Of a stretch of 64,000 nt of DNA, positions 1 through 12,038 are shown piece after piece (the first letter of the stretch is position 1; each line of letters begins with the position of its first letter). Both the position numbers and the translations under genes were made by a program. The DNA is from Pleurodeles waltl (lineage: Eukaryota > Chordata > Amphibia > Caudata > Salamandridae), in contig NC_090437.1 of assembly GCF_031143425.1 (NCBI RefSeq), positions 1,178,842,863 to 1,178,906,862 of the forward strand. Reading direction: 5' to 3'. The notes under the pieces were generated by a model. The model searched no databases and was not told the DNA's origin. It was given only the letters and a program-made list of their open reading frames with translations.

Positions 1-2281
1 AGTCTACTTCCATTCTATCTTAATGCAGGAACTTTAACGTTGTTCGAATGTTGTAATGTTGATGGGGATCCAAGCGAACTTGAGTAAGCACAGTAAATTA
101 TATATGAATAGTAAATGTTTGTGTAAATGTTTGTGTAAATGTGAATAGTAGTTTTGAGCATGCGGGGGCATGCGCAAGCATTCCATGTGTATTTTTGTGT
201 TTGAATACGCGTGTGAGAAAGAGATTGAGAGGCCAATGGATCCTGGGTGTTGTAGTCTGTTTTCCTTCCATTGAGCCAATTGGACTAATAGAGATGATAA
301 CAGTGATTTGTACTAAGAACCCTGAGGGTGGAAACTTGGCGGTATACTGACAAAGAATGAGATGGTCACACCATCCTCATGCCTACTCAGACATTTCTTC
401 AAATCACTGAAAAAGAAGAGAAAAAAGAGAGAATGAAAGGAGGAAAGAAAATGAGGGGAAAATAAAAAGGTCAAATAAGGCATAGGCAGAAGAGAAGGTG
501 GCAATGGTATGTCATGTTATGTGATTTTCATGATCAGAGCTTACACTGACCACTTGAGGGGACAAATGAATGAAGGTAGGACAAGGAAGAGGGACAACAA
601 TGAGCAAGGCGGAGTCAAAGGGAAATGAAAGCAGGAATGAGAACTTGGAGAAAAGAAAGGAGTGTGCAGATATTGCATATCATGCTGGCATTGCACATAT
701 GCCGCAAGAATTGTGTATGTGAAGCGTCATGCAGGTATGCACACAGATTGTAAACTCTGCACCCTTTCCATCATTTGGTGCCACACATACACGCAGGAAG
801 GAGTGAAAAATCTGTGATGTGTCGCCTTCACGGCCAATCTGCTCTGAGTGTACTTCCATGCTGTTTCCTCATTTCTGGGGTTGAAGGGAGGAAAGTTCCC
901 TCTGCTTTCATTACCTCTGCAGGGAGTTACCAACATTTAAATGAACACTTCTGGCATGTCTACCTTTTTTAGTTAACAGGGATGGCCAGAAAAGGTTCTT
1001 GAAGTGGGCATAACCTGCAGGACCCTGTATTAGTGGGTCCATTTGCACAAGATTTGGAGGATTCTGTTTTAACCTGGGCAGTTACAACATAGGACAAGCA
1101 CTTGGCAAATAGCTGTAGGGGGAAGACGGTTTGCATATACCTGGGGCATCTAAGGAGTGTGAGTTTTTCAGGGTGCTGACTGCAACTGGTAAAATCAGGG
1201 TTGATGTTTCCAGTTCTGGTAGTTGTGGCTCCAAAAACCTCAGAGCTGCCTGGAACAATTTAAAACCCCTTCCTTTTCCCTCAGGGATACCCCTCTGAGT
1301 AATTGGCCACATGACTCCAAACGAGCTCTCAACTCCTAACATGTCCTCGAATGTGGGACTTCTTGGCTGGTACCATGGAACTGCAACATTGCAGTGTGAC
1401 TCCCCTCTTCAGAGTCTGCTCAGGCTTACCTTATCGCCTTTTACTATGGAGCTAAAGGTGCCTTTGGAGCCCTCACCCCGACAAGAAAGGCCTGAACATT
1501 ACACTCTGTCCGCCATAGGCTGAACGCCAAGAACGATGTGCAACAGACTCCCTATTTGTACAGAGTGCACTTCAGCAGGGTTGGATTGGGATGTAAAATA
1601 GGCCCGGGCACCCTAAAAAAAAGTGGCCCACATTCGCCGATCAAGCCTTTTCACAAAACACTGCTTCAGTGCTTTAAGTATTATGAAAAGAAATGGGAGG
1701 GTTGTCTAAAAGAGGCATGTTTCCTTAACTTCACTGAGATAAAAAAATTGAAATACTGCTGTGACTCTTTCTATACCGATTAGTTCACAATGATGAACCA
1801 CACCTGGAGACCATGAAGGCCACTTCTGATCAGGCTCTCTAACCATGTCTGCTCAGTCTGCAAACATTAATGAGCCAGCCAGTGAGTGACAGGCCCATCT
1901 GTCTCCGGTAAGGCCGCTCAGATCTGAACAGCACAGACACAGCCCAAATCACCCTCCACGCTGCCCAGAAAAGCGTCCCAAAGCTGAAACTCAGTACCTA
2001 GCTTTGGGAATGTGTGCCTATACGTGTGTGTGTGCACACACAGAGATACACACACACACATATATACCCACACATGTACAAGACTACATATGTTAAATTA
2101 GCTATGGCTTGACCTTCCACCCTGCACCCCCAACCCGCTCCCACCCACCTCTCTCTGCTCCCCACTTCGTCTCTCTGCTGGGAGCAGACAGTGGACTGTG
2201 TCGCCTGACGATAACAGACATTAATTTGATTATTGCATACTTTGTAGGCCTCTTTAACTTATGCTTCCCTAGACGATCTGA
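1..2281. other. Anonymous intergenic DNA
   Basis: No convincing coding region is seen. Open frames here are 60-90 codons, in all frames, with no recognisable domain. Roughly 400-660 is strongly purine-rich on the plus strand. The segment 1538-1783 holds an 81-codon frame but resembles no family I know. I see no promoter, tRNA or clear transposon end. Confidence 0.6.
2021..2080. repeat. TG/CA dinucleotide microsatellite
   Basis: An interrupted run of alternating purine-pyrimidine steps: TG repeats, then CA repeats, then a short TATATA stretch. It is a simple-sequence repeat with no coding role. Confidence 0.8.
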
Positions 2282-2364
2282 TCTTTGTCTGCAAAACCGG
2301 GACATGTATTTAATAATATGACCTTTGTCCCAAAAACCGGGGCATGTATTTAAAATTAGGAGAA
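2282..2364 (+). repeat. Two-unit 41-bp tandem repeat
   Basis: Two diverged copies start near 2282 and 2323. Each begins CTTTGTC, contains an AAAACCGG-G-CATGTATTTA core, and is followed by more CCGGG-rich sequence up to 2428. The adjacent family B solo LTR inserted at CCGG in this block. The block is probably part of an older repeat that I cannot name. Confidence 0.6.
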
Positions 2365-2428
2365 GCGTCGGGACGCCGCGACAGACCTCTAAAAACCGGG
2401 ACTGTCCGGGGAAATCCGGGACGTCCGG

Positions 2429-4019
2429 TGATAGAGCGTTACGGACCTAATAAATTACCTGTATCTGAACGCTCTTGGGTCGATGAATCTTTTGACCAAG
2501 TGGGGCTCTCCTCACTCGAGAGTAATCAATTTAAACAAATCAATAATCAATAACGAACATAAGCAATGCCCTGATCAACATAACACTTCACAATTAATCC
2601 AGAATACATTTCGACGAAACCATGACCTTTCGGTCATGAATAACCACACCAGTTTATTGTAAAGTTAGTGAATTTATTTCCCTATATTAACAAAGCTAGC
2701 ACAATATAAACATGTCTCAACACCAAATGATATATGTAAATGAACATTAATAGCTGTCCATAACGGCGAAACAGATGCAATCTATGCAGCATTTGAATAA
2801 CAATACCTTCGATAATAGCAATGCAAACCACTAAAACTATAATCTGTAATGAGCTAATTGCATACATTGGTCAGCATAACAAGGTCTCAAATTGCATCGT
2901 GCGACAGATGAATCCTCATCTATCCTCAAATTAGCATCGGCATGTGGGACTTCATGCAAAAACAATTTAGCAACATTAATTTAGAAAACTCCTAACTAGG
3001 GCTCTTATCAAAAATCAGCAGTTGGTTACCTAAAAAGAACACAATGCAATTGTACAATTTCCTTTCATATTTACCAAATCCAATCAGCTTTCAAGGAAGT
3101 CTTCGTCTCACAGGTACCGGTTTCAATCAGCATGGGACGGGACAAAGGGGCAGGGTGGACGGGGCAATTGCCTCTCAGCGGCAAAAGGACAAAACTATTA
3201 CTTCATGCAAAGGGACGAATCAAAGTTAAAGTCTCTAGGGCGAGAATTACTTAAAGTCTCTTTCTCTCGATTAGAGAAAGCATCAAAGTCTCATCGAACA
3301 TCAATTAGCATCGAAGTCGGCAATAACGGGTAATGGGCTGGTAAAGGCGCATGTCCAATAATGGCTGTAATGGCCCCTTTCCTCTCGTGCACCTGGTTTA
3401 AGTAGACAACAGTTCAAATCCAGTAGGGTCTTCCATTGGAGGGTTCATAGGTTGGCTTCAAATTGTCCAATCAAAAACTACAGTTCACAAGCTTCTACCT
3501 AGGCATACATTATCCTTGGAGTCGGGAACGTAAGTTGCAACATATTTTACCAATTAACTCACTTTCAGAGCGTCCATTGTCTGCACCTGCAGATTGACCT
3601 TGGAGCAAAGAAGAAGATGCCAGGCTGGCACGAAACCTTAAAGATAAGCATGTGAATGATCCCACTGGAAAAGTACAGCTTCAAGCAAGAATACACTTTT
3701 ATTAGCACGTTGGAAAAATACGAGCATCTAAACCGTGAGACAGGCAACTAGGCCAAAGCCTCCACTAAAGTTATGCTAAGTTAAAACATTTCTAACAAGC
3801 AAATCATGGCACACGTTTACGATTATGTCAGATTCGTACAATTCTAATACATCACGTTATATAAAGCACGCTTATAAATGTTGGCAAACTACTCTGAGGG
3901 CACATTTGTCCCCGTACAATCTTTATTAGTTCGGTTAAAGTCACACTTGATTATTGCGGTACTACGTTTAAACGCTAATAAATGTAAAACCTTCATTTCT
4001 GCGTCATCACCGGTCACCC
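2429..4019 (-). mobile_element. Solo LTR, retrovirus family B
   Basis: This 1591-bp segment aligns end to end with the two LTRs of the provirus at 40930-54729. It starts TGATAGAGCG and ends CATCA as read on the plus strand. It is flanked by a perfect 4-bp duplication CCGG (2425-2428 and 4020-4023). No internal retroviral sequence is present, so it is the product of LTR-LTR recombination. By comparison with the full provirus, transcription would run on the minus strand. The AATAAA motifs and the downstream stem-loop (2621-2638) of the family are present. Several substitutions against the full-length copy show that it is older than that copy. Confidence 0.93.
2621..2638 (-). promoter_or_regulatory. 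LTR stem-loop (solo LTR copy)
   Basis: A perfect 6-bp inverted repeat, CATGAC/GTCATG, with a 6-nt loop that can close by one more pair. It lies just downstream, in transcript sense, of the AATAAA signals. The same structure sits at the same place in the family A and B LTRs, with a compensatory pair change in B. Confidence 0.65.
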
Positions 4020-5615
4020 TACATTGGCCGAGTGCCCTCCGTACTAATCCGACCCTGCACTTAAGAAGTCATTTGCCGCCTCGGGGTGCACCTAGTTCCC
4101 GAAGCCATGACGCAAATAACTGCTGGAAGTTACAATCTGTTGAAATGTATGCTCACACCTACAATCTGCATATGTTTCCGACTTTCTAAAGTTTCAAAAA
4201 AATGTCTGTGCCTACAGATTGAAATGTAAGGGAGTTGTACCATGCCAAGTTTGCTCCACTCCTCAATGCTTACGTGGTAAGGGTGTGCAATGTTTTTGTC
4301 TCATGACTTTCTATGAGTCTCACAAATACTAAGAGTGCTACCTATAGTTTGTGAAGTTTCCTGCCCATTCATTTTCATGTTAAACTCACGGCGTGAGCGT
4401 TCATTTTAAGTTTTTGAGAGAAGAACAAAACACTGTGTACATCCCTCCAGTTTGAACCTCATGTGTCTAGGAAAATGCTTTTACAGGCATCTCCAGACAG
4501 AAAGGTGCCTCCTTTTTCAGCACTGTCTACAGAACTCATGAAGAGATATTGACAATGTGCTGGAGGAAAATTAGCCCATACATAAAGTAGGAAAACAGAA
4601 AGCCATGCTAATTATGAGGCCAACTCCTGACCTGAGAATCATCCTCAGGAACAACAACTCTGCACACCTATTATCGAGCGTATAGTCCACAGGACATTTA
4701 CTCTGCAGGAGTGCATATTGCATAAATATGCTGTGGCTCAATTAGTGATTGGCTCATTGAGAGAATTGGGAAAGTGCACCATTACTTATTGGGTGGCCTG
4801 GTTTTATACAGATAAAGAAAACTCAAAAAAGAGATTTGTAGATAGTTCCCTGGGAAAAACAGATGGGTTTTCAAGTTTTTGGAAAACCCAAAAAAGATAC
4901 TTTGTGGAGGCTGACGGGGAGGTCATTCCATAATTTTGGGCCCATATATAACAGGCATTTCTAAAGCAATAGGTCTCGCATTTGCTCGAGTTAGAGCTAT
5001 ATGCATTATAAATGAGTAACTGGACTTTTCTTGCCACATAAATTAGTCAACCCTGCAGCATAATTTGGTCCTCTCTGCTACATAATTTCAGCTGATAGGT
5101 GCAAAAGTGGGAAAGGGATACGTTATCCGAAAGCTTCTATATCTAAAAAATACAGTAAGCGATTTCATCCATAAATGCATCGGGCGAACAAATTTAATAA
5201 GTATATGGTAGGGAATTCAAGAAAACATAAATTGTTTGCCTCCTTCCTCTCAGAAATCATATTTTTATAAGTTTAGTTTTTATTGAAATCAATCCCACAG
5301 AAATGTAAACGTTTATAGTTTATTAAATACATCACTTTTACAGATTTTGTAAGTTGGCCTGGTCTTAAAAAAATATAGCGCAACTGAATGTAAATTAAAT
5401 TCTACTTTCTGTAAAGCTTTATCAACAAATGCATGCATTCTATCATGCGGTGTTCGCACTGTTGAACTATTTCATGCCAATGTGAATATAATGAGTTTCT
5501 ACACAGGTAGAGCGTGTAAATTCCTAACAGGACATTTCTTGCCATGTAGGAGGGGAGAAGGGGCAGGAAAGAAAAGGTGATGGGGTGGGAGGCTGGAAAG
5601 GACAGGAGAACAGCT
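4020..5615. other. Anonymous intergenic DNA
   Basis: No gene or clear repeat boundary is visible. The largest open frames are about 70-100 codons and lack recognisable motifs. Short AT-rich stretches occur around 5200-5400. Confidence 0.5.
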
Positions 5616-6150
5616 TTTGTACAGCGGGAAGGCCCTGCTGTTTTAAACTTGAAAGGGCCATGGGCGCGACTGAAAAACAAAACAAAAAATGACAAGTAAC
5701 TTCCAGTTACTTGTCATTTTTTGTTTTGTTTTTCAGTCGTGCTCATGGCGCTTTCAAGTTTTATAAAGTGGTAACTCGATCAGTAGTCCTGCTGTATAAA
5801 ACCTGAAAGCGCCATCAGGGCAACTGACAAAACAAAACAAACAATGACAAGTAACTGGTAGTTACTTGTCATTGTTTGTTTTGTTTTTCAGTCACGCTCA
5901 TGGCGCTTTAAAGTTTTTTACAACGGTAACTCGATCTGCAGTCCTGCTGTATAAAACTTGAAAGCGTTATGAACGCAACTGTAAAACAAAACAAACAATG
6001 ACAAGTAAATACCAGTCACTTGTCATTGTTTGTTTTGTTTTTCAGTCGCGCTGATGGTGCTTTCAAGTTTTATACAGTGGTAACTCGATCAGCAGGCCTG
6101 CTGTATAAAACTTGAAAGCACCATAGAGGCAAGAAAACAAAAAAATAGTC
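5616..6150. repeat. Tandem array of ~154-bp palindromic (foldback) units
   Basis: Three long palindromes lie in tandem with centres near 5702, 5857 and 6011, a period of 154-155 bp. Partial units lie at both ends. Each arm runs from TATAAAACTTGAAAG through GCGCCAT and CGACTG to an A-rich AAACAAAAC block and ATGACAAGTAAC. The same sequence follows in reverse complement after a 4-5 base centre. About 25 bp with GGTAACTCGATC and a CTGCTG motif separates the units. No transposase ORF is present. It could be a MITE amplified in tandem or a small foldback satellite. Every unit can form a hairpin of about 60 bp in RNA or a cruciform in DNA. Confidence 0.85.
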
Positions 6151-7289
6151 CGTCCAAACAACAGAAAAACAATCCAGGTGTAATTAAACTGTACTTGGCC
6201 GGTGCTCCTCAGCCAAGAACAGGAAGTGACGTACTGGCTGCCAAACCAGTTAGGAGGCAGCAAAACAAGAGCGACACTACCTTCAACCTCTGGTAAGCAG
6301 CAGGCAGGCTGGAGCAAAGCTCGACCTAAAAAGGCACACCATCCCACTGGCTTTCAGATCCTGGGAATTAATAAAAGAGTACCAGTAATCCGAAGGAGAG
6401 CCATAAAATGCATGGTGGCAGAGGAAGTGTGTTACAAATACAATTCGATGAAGCACTGGAAGTCAAGGTAAATGAGAGAGAAAAGGCAATACAAAGGCAA
6501 AAGTAGGGGTACTTTGTTGTGAACAAGGTGTAGCTGTTTCACAACATGAGACCTTCAAATAAAGAGAATTAACATGGTTCATATTTGATAGAGCAAGTGC
6601 CTGGACCACTAAGTTCTGCAATCAGGGAAGTTGAATGTGTTAGAAACAATGTGATGCAGCTGTCTGGATTTGAACAGAGAAAGAGATGGCAGAGGCAAAG
6701 AAAACACCCACATTCTCAACAGATTTACAGTAGATGATAGTAGGATAAATATGAAATGGGCACTGAGGTGAAGATGACATAGAATACAAGACGTCCAGTA
6801 CCTCTGTTTTATCTGAATTAGTTTACCAACAATTAGGACTCAGCCACGTGGGGTAGCTTTCTTTGGTCCAGCAGGTACGGTGGTCCCAGTGCCTAGGGGC
6901 CTGATAGACCCACCACCCTGATAATTGTTGAATTTCACAGTTCAAACAGCAACCTGGGGGCCCATTTCCTTCTTTACACCAGGGACCCTGAAAGACTGAC
7001 TAAACCACTGAATCGTAATGAGTTGCAATGTTCTACTTACCTCATTAACACTTATGAAGTGAGGTGGATTGCAACCCATCCTCATTCAGAATTTTACAAA
7101 CCGGCATATTAGTATAGAGGGCAGTTTGTAAGGTTTGTTAATCATTGCAAAATTACTGTTTGCAAATTACGGGCAGTTATTGGTGCATCAAGCTATTCGT
7201 TTCCACATGAAAGTCTACAAAGTAAAACATCTCTAACTGTAGGCATGAAAATATCGAACTCATCTCATGCCTTTCTTGGAAAGACCATA
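6151..7289. other. Anonymous intergenic DNA
   Basis: No recognisable coding sequence. An 89-codon frame at 6202-6471 has no domain that I recognise. No RNA gene or transposon end is evident. Confidence 0.5.
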
Positions 7290-7600
7290 TGACAAAAGAA
7301 TACTGCGTCTGATGCACAAAGGTAAACCTATACTTTTGTGTAAGTTTACAGTTGCTTTGGAATTCACAAAACTCTTTGAAAGAGTAAGTTTACGTGCGGA
7401 AGCTCTGCAGTCGGAGCAGACAATACCGTACATAAAAGATAGGCATGTTTGAGCTTTTTATGTGCCGAGTTCTCCACCCAGACAGCGGTATATACAATAA
7501 GAATGCAGTTTTGTGAATTCCAAACCAAATATACATGCACACAAAAGTGTAAAATTTTTGTGAATCAGAACCTTTGTTTTTAAGTAAAGTATTATTTCAG
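7290..7600. repeat. Diverged inverted repeat (MITE-like)
   Basis: The arms contain a perfect 18-bp inverted match: TTTGGAATTCACAAAACT at 7356-7373 and its complement at 7507-7524. Weaker matches extend outward, with CTTTTGTGT on the left against ACACAAAAG on the right and a GATGCACAAAGG-like outer block. No transposase is present. It is probably a degenerate foldback element. Confidence 0.55.
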
Positions 7601-7949
7601 ACAAAGATACCAAAACATTTTTTTATTTGGTCACATGTTTCTTATCTCCACTTTGGGTATGGCCTGACAGTGCAGTTGTTTGGAGGTTATAGTTACAAAT
7701 TCCTTAAAATAAACATTAAGTGGGCCTGGTTCCATTCAGATTCTGTCTCCTAAGGAGTGCTTGCATTGGAATTCGTGAGAGAATATTCCTATTTTATTAA
7801 TCTTCACACATATATTCTTTATCTCCTTCATTCTTTGTATATAGGCTTAGACACACGTGTAAGAACTGCACACAGTTTTGCTACTTAAAACAAAATAAGC
7901 TTTGACTAAGTCAACCACTCTGCCTATAATGTGCTAACCAATGACAATA

Positions 7950-8393
7950 GCACATGTGCGCTTGTATTTGCATGTGTTAATATAGTACAATCCGATCAAT
8001 TGGATTTTTCATTGAAAGTTCTTTTCTATTTTCATTAAAGTTATGAAATGTTCTAAACGGGCATTACAAATTCTTTTTTGTAACTATTGGCCCAGTATGG
8101 TACACAGGTGTCACTGTTACATATGTTACAGAAGCGCAGTGAGCATTGCAATATTGTCTGGACATGTGCATATTACATTGCTGAGAATGATGGTAATGGC
8201 GAAGGTGTATCATAACCCTGGATCTGGCCTTTTCCCAAGAAAGACGGGCCATTGCAAGCTGAGGCTTAGCTCCACCACTCTTACTGGTGCAATTAGGGGA
8301 CTTTTGAAGGGAGAGAACAGACCCACTGTGGGGTATTTACTTTATTTTGAGTCTCATGGAGGAGAAAGTAAAGGACAATGTTAGGCAGCATAG
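7950..8393 (+). repeat. Left copy of ~440-bp direct repeat flanking provirus A
   Basis: This 444-bp segment, from GCACATGTGCG to GGCAGCATAG, reappears at 22360-22800 on the far side of provirus A with about 4-8% differences and one small indel near 8283. It abuts the outer end of the LTR at 8394. It is far too long to be a TSD and is not part of the LTR. It implies a duplication of host flank or a recombination between two insertions. Confidence 0.88.
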
Positions 8394-10018
8394 TGTTAAC
8401 GCGTCAGAGCCTTAATAAGTAAACTTACAAGGAGATGCGTTTCGGTCGATAAACCTTTGAACCACGTTCGGGGACTTCCCAGTACGAGATGTCTTCTTGT
8501 CATCACCAATCAATAGATCAATAACCCAATCAATAATTTCAATAGCTAATCAACAACTAATCAATAGCATTTAATAAGAATCAATAGGTTGAACACACCA
8601 TGACCTTTCAGTCATGAATAACCACACCAATTTGTTAAGTGTCAGGATATTTATTTCCCTATTAGTTACAATCTAATGTCACCTCTGTTACTCTCATTAG
8701 TAATAAAACCCAATAGAAAACACTTCTAACTAGCAATTAGAACACAATTAATCAATGCATACAGAATATTCATTCAGTATTTAGGCACATCACTAATATG
8801 AAGCAATTTAGCAAAGTCTCAGTAATACTTGATTCAACAAAGCAAGAACTCAGTCATTTGTCTATTTGCACAAAATATTCTGTGAACACCTTAACTAACC
8901 ACGAATTAGCATGAGCATGTTGGGCTTCATGCAAAACATTTAGAAAACACAAATTTGGAAAACATCTAAACTAAGGCCTCTATCAAAATAGCAGTTGGTA
9001 CCTAGAAAGAAAAGGCAAACAGACAGATAGTTACCAATCCAACGGATCAGCAAACAGCATCAGTCTTCGTCCTCAGGACATCAGTCGATTCACCATCAGC
9101 AAAGATAGGACGGGACAAAGCATAGCTAAGGAATAGGACCCTTCCCTCATATGGAGGAGAAGTAAGTATCAAGCAAAGAATGGGGTAGAGGATGGTTTTA
9201 AAGTACTCAGAATAAACTCAAGAAAACACTAGAGCAATAGGAATCACAAATGGAGATGGCAAAAGGAGTGAATTTGGAGTGAAGTGAGCCAGTTTCTTCT
9301 TGAGTCACGCTGTTAAATCAAAACTATCTAATAAGCTCTTAACTCCTCATTGGATAAAAATTGGTGCATCGTTATCGCTGTCCAATGATTTTTCAAACAT
9401 CTTGTCAGAATTTTCCACAAACCACAGTTCTCATGTCGCGGATTGGTCCATGTTATTGACGTCTTCACCAGTTGGAATGTCAGGTAGGAAAAGTTACACT
9501 TCGCCCTCCAGTCAGTGTCTCCATTGTTTTCTCCTACTACAGTTAACCTTGCACCTGTTATGAATTACACTGTTGCATTCAGCAAGAACGTCACCTTGAA
9601 CAAGTCGGTTCTCATGAGAAAGAATTTACTACGGCTACACACACACAACTTCTGGAAAAGTACAGATTTGTGTCCTTCAGAAAACCAGCACATTACACGT
9701 TAGAAAATGCAGTTTAATAAGAGGCCAGGCAGCTAGGCCCAGACCCTCGCTAAGCTAAGGCCATCTAATTTAATAAAGCAAAACTCTTAACACATAACTC
9801 TAATTACGATATACTGATACAACTTCAAAACATTATTGCATAATAATTCAGAATTAACAAGCTTTTCATTAGTCTTCGTATTCATTGGTAGCCACTCCCC
9901 GTGGGAACATTTCAAATGTGTGCATTTTTTTCTATGTTAACACATTTTCTATGCAGCTTCATAACAATATATTGCAAGCTTTTCATGTTAATATTGTTTT
10001 AAAAGACACACACATACA
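8394..10018 (-). repeat. Provirus A 3' LTR
   Basis: A 1625-bp LTR running from TGTTAACGCG to CATACA on the plus strand, so TG...CA on either strand. It matches 18789-22359 apart from the nested insertion there and the last 8-10 bases. The polypurine tract lies immediately outside its high-coordinate end. Minus-strand AATAAA lies near 8649, followed by the conserved stem-loop at 8609-8626. Confidence 0.93.
8609..8626 (-). promoter_or_regulatory. LTR stem-loop (provirus A 3' LTR)
   Basis: CATGAC, a 6-nt loop, then GTCATG: a perfect 6-bp stem just downstream of the LTR AATAAA in transcript sense. It is conserved at 18994-19011 in the other LTR and in family B, where one pair is exchanged for another. 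Confidence 0.65.
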
Positions 10019-10020
10019 AT

Positions 10021-10046
10021 CCCTCCTCTGATGACTCTTGTCATCA
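10021..10046 (-). promoter_or_regulatory. Polypurine tract and adjoining hairpin (provirus A)
   Basis: On the minus strand AGAGGAGGG lies two bases before the 3' LTR, the position and composition of a plus-strand primer. Directly upstream is the inverted repeat TGATGAC (10029-10035) / GTCATCA (10040-10046) with a 4-nt loop. Family B has the same arrangement with a different loop. Confidence 0.8.
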
Positions 10047-10078
10047 CACAAAACCTTCCCCACAAATCATACATCCTA

Positions 10079-11732
10079 AATTTCTGTTAACTCAATCTTT
10101 TCCCTTATTGGCTTCCCCTTTGATTTTTCCCTATACAATTTTTCCCTTTGTTTTTCTTCCCTCCTCTTATTATTTTTCGCCATCTTCAATTTTATTCTTT
10201 TGCTAATTTTACATGCCACCCACAATCCAAATAGGCAAGCTATAACAATCAATATCTCCTGTACTATTTTAGACAATATCCCATGCCAAATGTTGCTAAG
10301 CCAATTTCCGACTGAAGCAAATACTTTTCCAACCTTTTCCCAAACACCTGGTTCCTTCAATTCCTTCAAGTCTGCACTATCCCTAATCAAGTTGATAAGC
10401 ATACTTCTAATCTCAATACTATTGTCTGGTATATATGCGGAACAATGACGCTAATTAAGCATCCTACAAACTCCACCATTTTTCGCTAAAAGGATGTCTA
10501 AAGCAAGCCTGTTTTGAAGAGTCATGGCCCTCTCTGCAGCAAGTTCAGTACCCATCAGGAGTATAGCCCCTGAAAAATGTGTCAACCTGTTATCCACAAT
10601 AGTAGACAACTTTTGAATCTTTATGGAGTTTAAGATAACTCCCACTGAGGGAATTATCGCCCCAAATATGTCTCCCACTACACCAGCAGCAGTTTCTCTC
10701 TTCTGTCTAACACGATGTAATTCAGACAATTTTGGAAACCTTTTCAAATCATCAAGTTGATATATCTTTGGGAAAACTATCCCCAAAACCCATGTCACAT
10801 ACCATCCCTTTGGAAAACGGTAATAAGCATTAAGTCCACATATTTAATAGATCCCTGGGATCGCTGGATCCTGTCCATTTAACATAAACGTCTATTTACT
10901 CTGAAACAAAAACATGCTTACATTCACTCATTCCCACAAACACTTTGTCGTAGTATGATTTCAGCCTAGACACGCAAAGCTTCCCTACGTGTAATGCATC
11001 TAAAGCTAGCTTCCCTTGTTCCCTAATTGCACCATAACCATTACTACTAGCAAAAGCCTGATGCTGCAATCCTTTTTCTAATTTAACCTTTAATACCCTT
11101 CTTCTGTCCTCCGTGTGGTCTAAAAAGCCTTTCTCTACAGGTGTAAGCAAGCATGTCAAATTATTGTGATGTGCATAAGATGTACTAATCGTCAATGTCG
11201 ACTCAAAGAATCCTTTAACTAACTTTATACTATAGTATCTAGCTAGCCCACTCAAATCCTCTATTATAGGCACATAAGAAAACACAAGGTCATGATTTGA
11301 ATAGAAGTATTTAATCTCTTCGTGGTTATAGAATCTTGTTAGTAACAGACTACAACTTATCCCATAAGTTAATGGCAAGCTATGATAGGTAACCCCCTCT
11401 AGTACTGAAACAGGAATCTGTGTACACACAAAGCAATCCTTCGCATCCATTGTGTCAACACACTCACTCAACAAGCAATAGAAAATGTTAGTAAATAGTT
11501 CCCCTTTTGCATTAGTTCCCTCGTGCAAATATCTTGTATCCAGCTCAAACCTCTCCCAAGCTGTTAGTGCAGTGGTAGTCTCAGGAATTGTAGCATTGTT
11601 AGTTCCACTCTTATCCATTAGTGTCATACCCACAATCACAACCATAATGAATATCACACACACAACACCCAAACCAACACTCAAATATTTACAACGCCTA
11701 CTCGCTCTATTATCCTGCCTAGTGTTAGCCAT
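10079..11732 (-). pseudogene. env: Retroviral envelope pseudogene (provirus A)
   Basis: Remains of an envelope glycoprotein gene. The N-terminal piece (10896-11732) starts at an ATG near 11732. It has a basic cytoplasmic stretch, a hydrophobic signal-anchor and a CFVC (CXXC) motif typical of gamma-type SU. The middle piece (10451-10798) has an RQKR cleavage motif, a hydrophobic fusion-peptide-like segment and LQNRLALDILLA, an immunosuppressive-like stretch. The last piece (10076-10402) carries the membrane anchor and a basic tail. Breaks: a frameshift and a stop between SU pieces (about 10800-10895), then a stop inside the cysteine motif near 10448-10456, where one cysteine is also lost. Aligned to env of provirus B, it covers nearly the full length. 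Confidence 0.9.
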
Positions 11733-12038
11733 GATCTATAAAGAATCAGAAAGTGGAGGATGGTTAATTCAAACAACAACAGAGGATGGTCAGAATATAT
11801 TTCTTCTCCCCTCCTTTTTTTTTTCTTGCAGCAAAGTCAAAACAAGCAAATCTACTTTCAGCAATTATTTACAGCTTCAGTTTCACTCCCAGGATCCTTT
11901 GTCAACTCCAGTCAGCAGCTTATCAAAATCAGTTCTCAAAAGTCAATTCAGGTTTTTTTTAAGTCTCATACAGTAAATTCTCAGTCCCTTTTCTCAATTT
12001 TCAACTTTAATTCGATCTTTACACCAAATTCAGTCTCT
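11733..12038. other. pol-env spacer of provirus A
   Basis: Non-coding on the minus strand, T-rich on the plus strand, corresponding to the 44223-44478 spacer of provirus B. An env splice acceptor would be expected here, but I cannot single one out. Confidence 0.5.

Noticed and set aside
1538..1783. 81-codon frame with mixed composition that could be an exon
   Set aside because: No flanking splice sites that extend a frame, no recognised family, and it sits among unsupported frames.
5616..6150. CRISPR-like array, from regular repeats and short spacers
   Set aside because: Units are long palindromes of ~130 bp with near-identical 25-bp spacers in a vertebrate context. The spacers are not unique, so it is a foldback repeat array.
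5616..6150. Hammerhead-ribozyme satellite, as known in newts
   Set aside because: I did not find the conserved CTGATGA … GAAA hammerhead core in the units.
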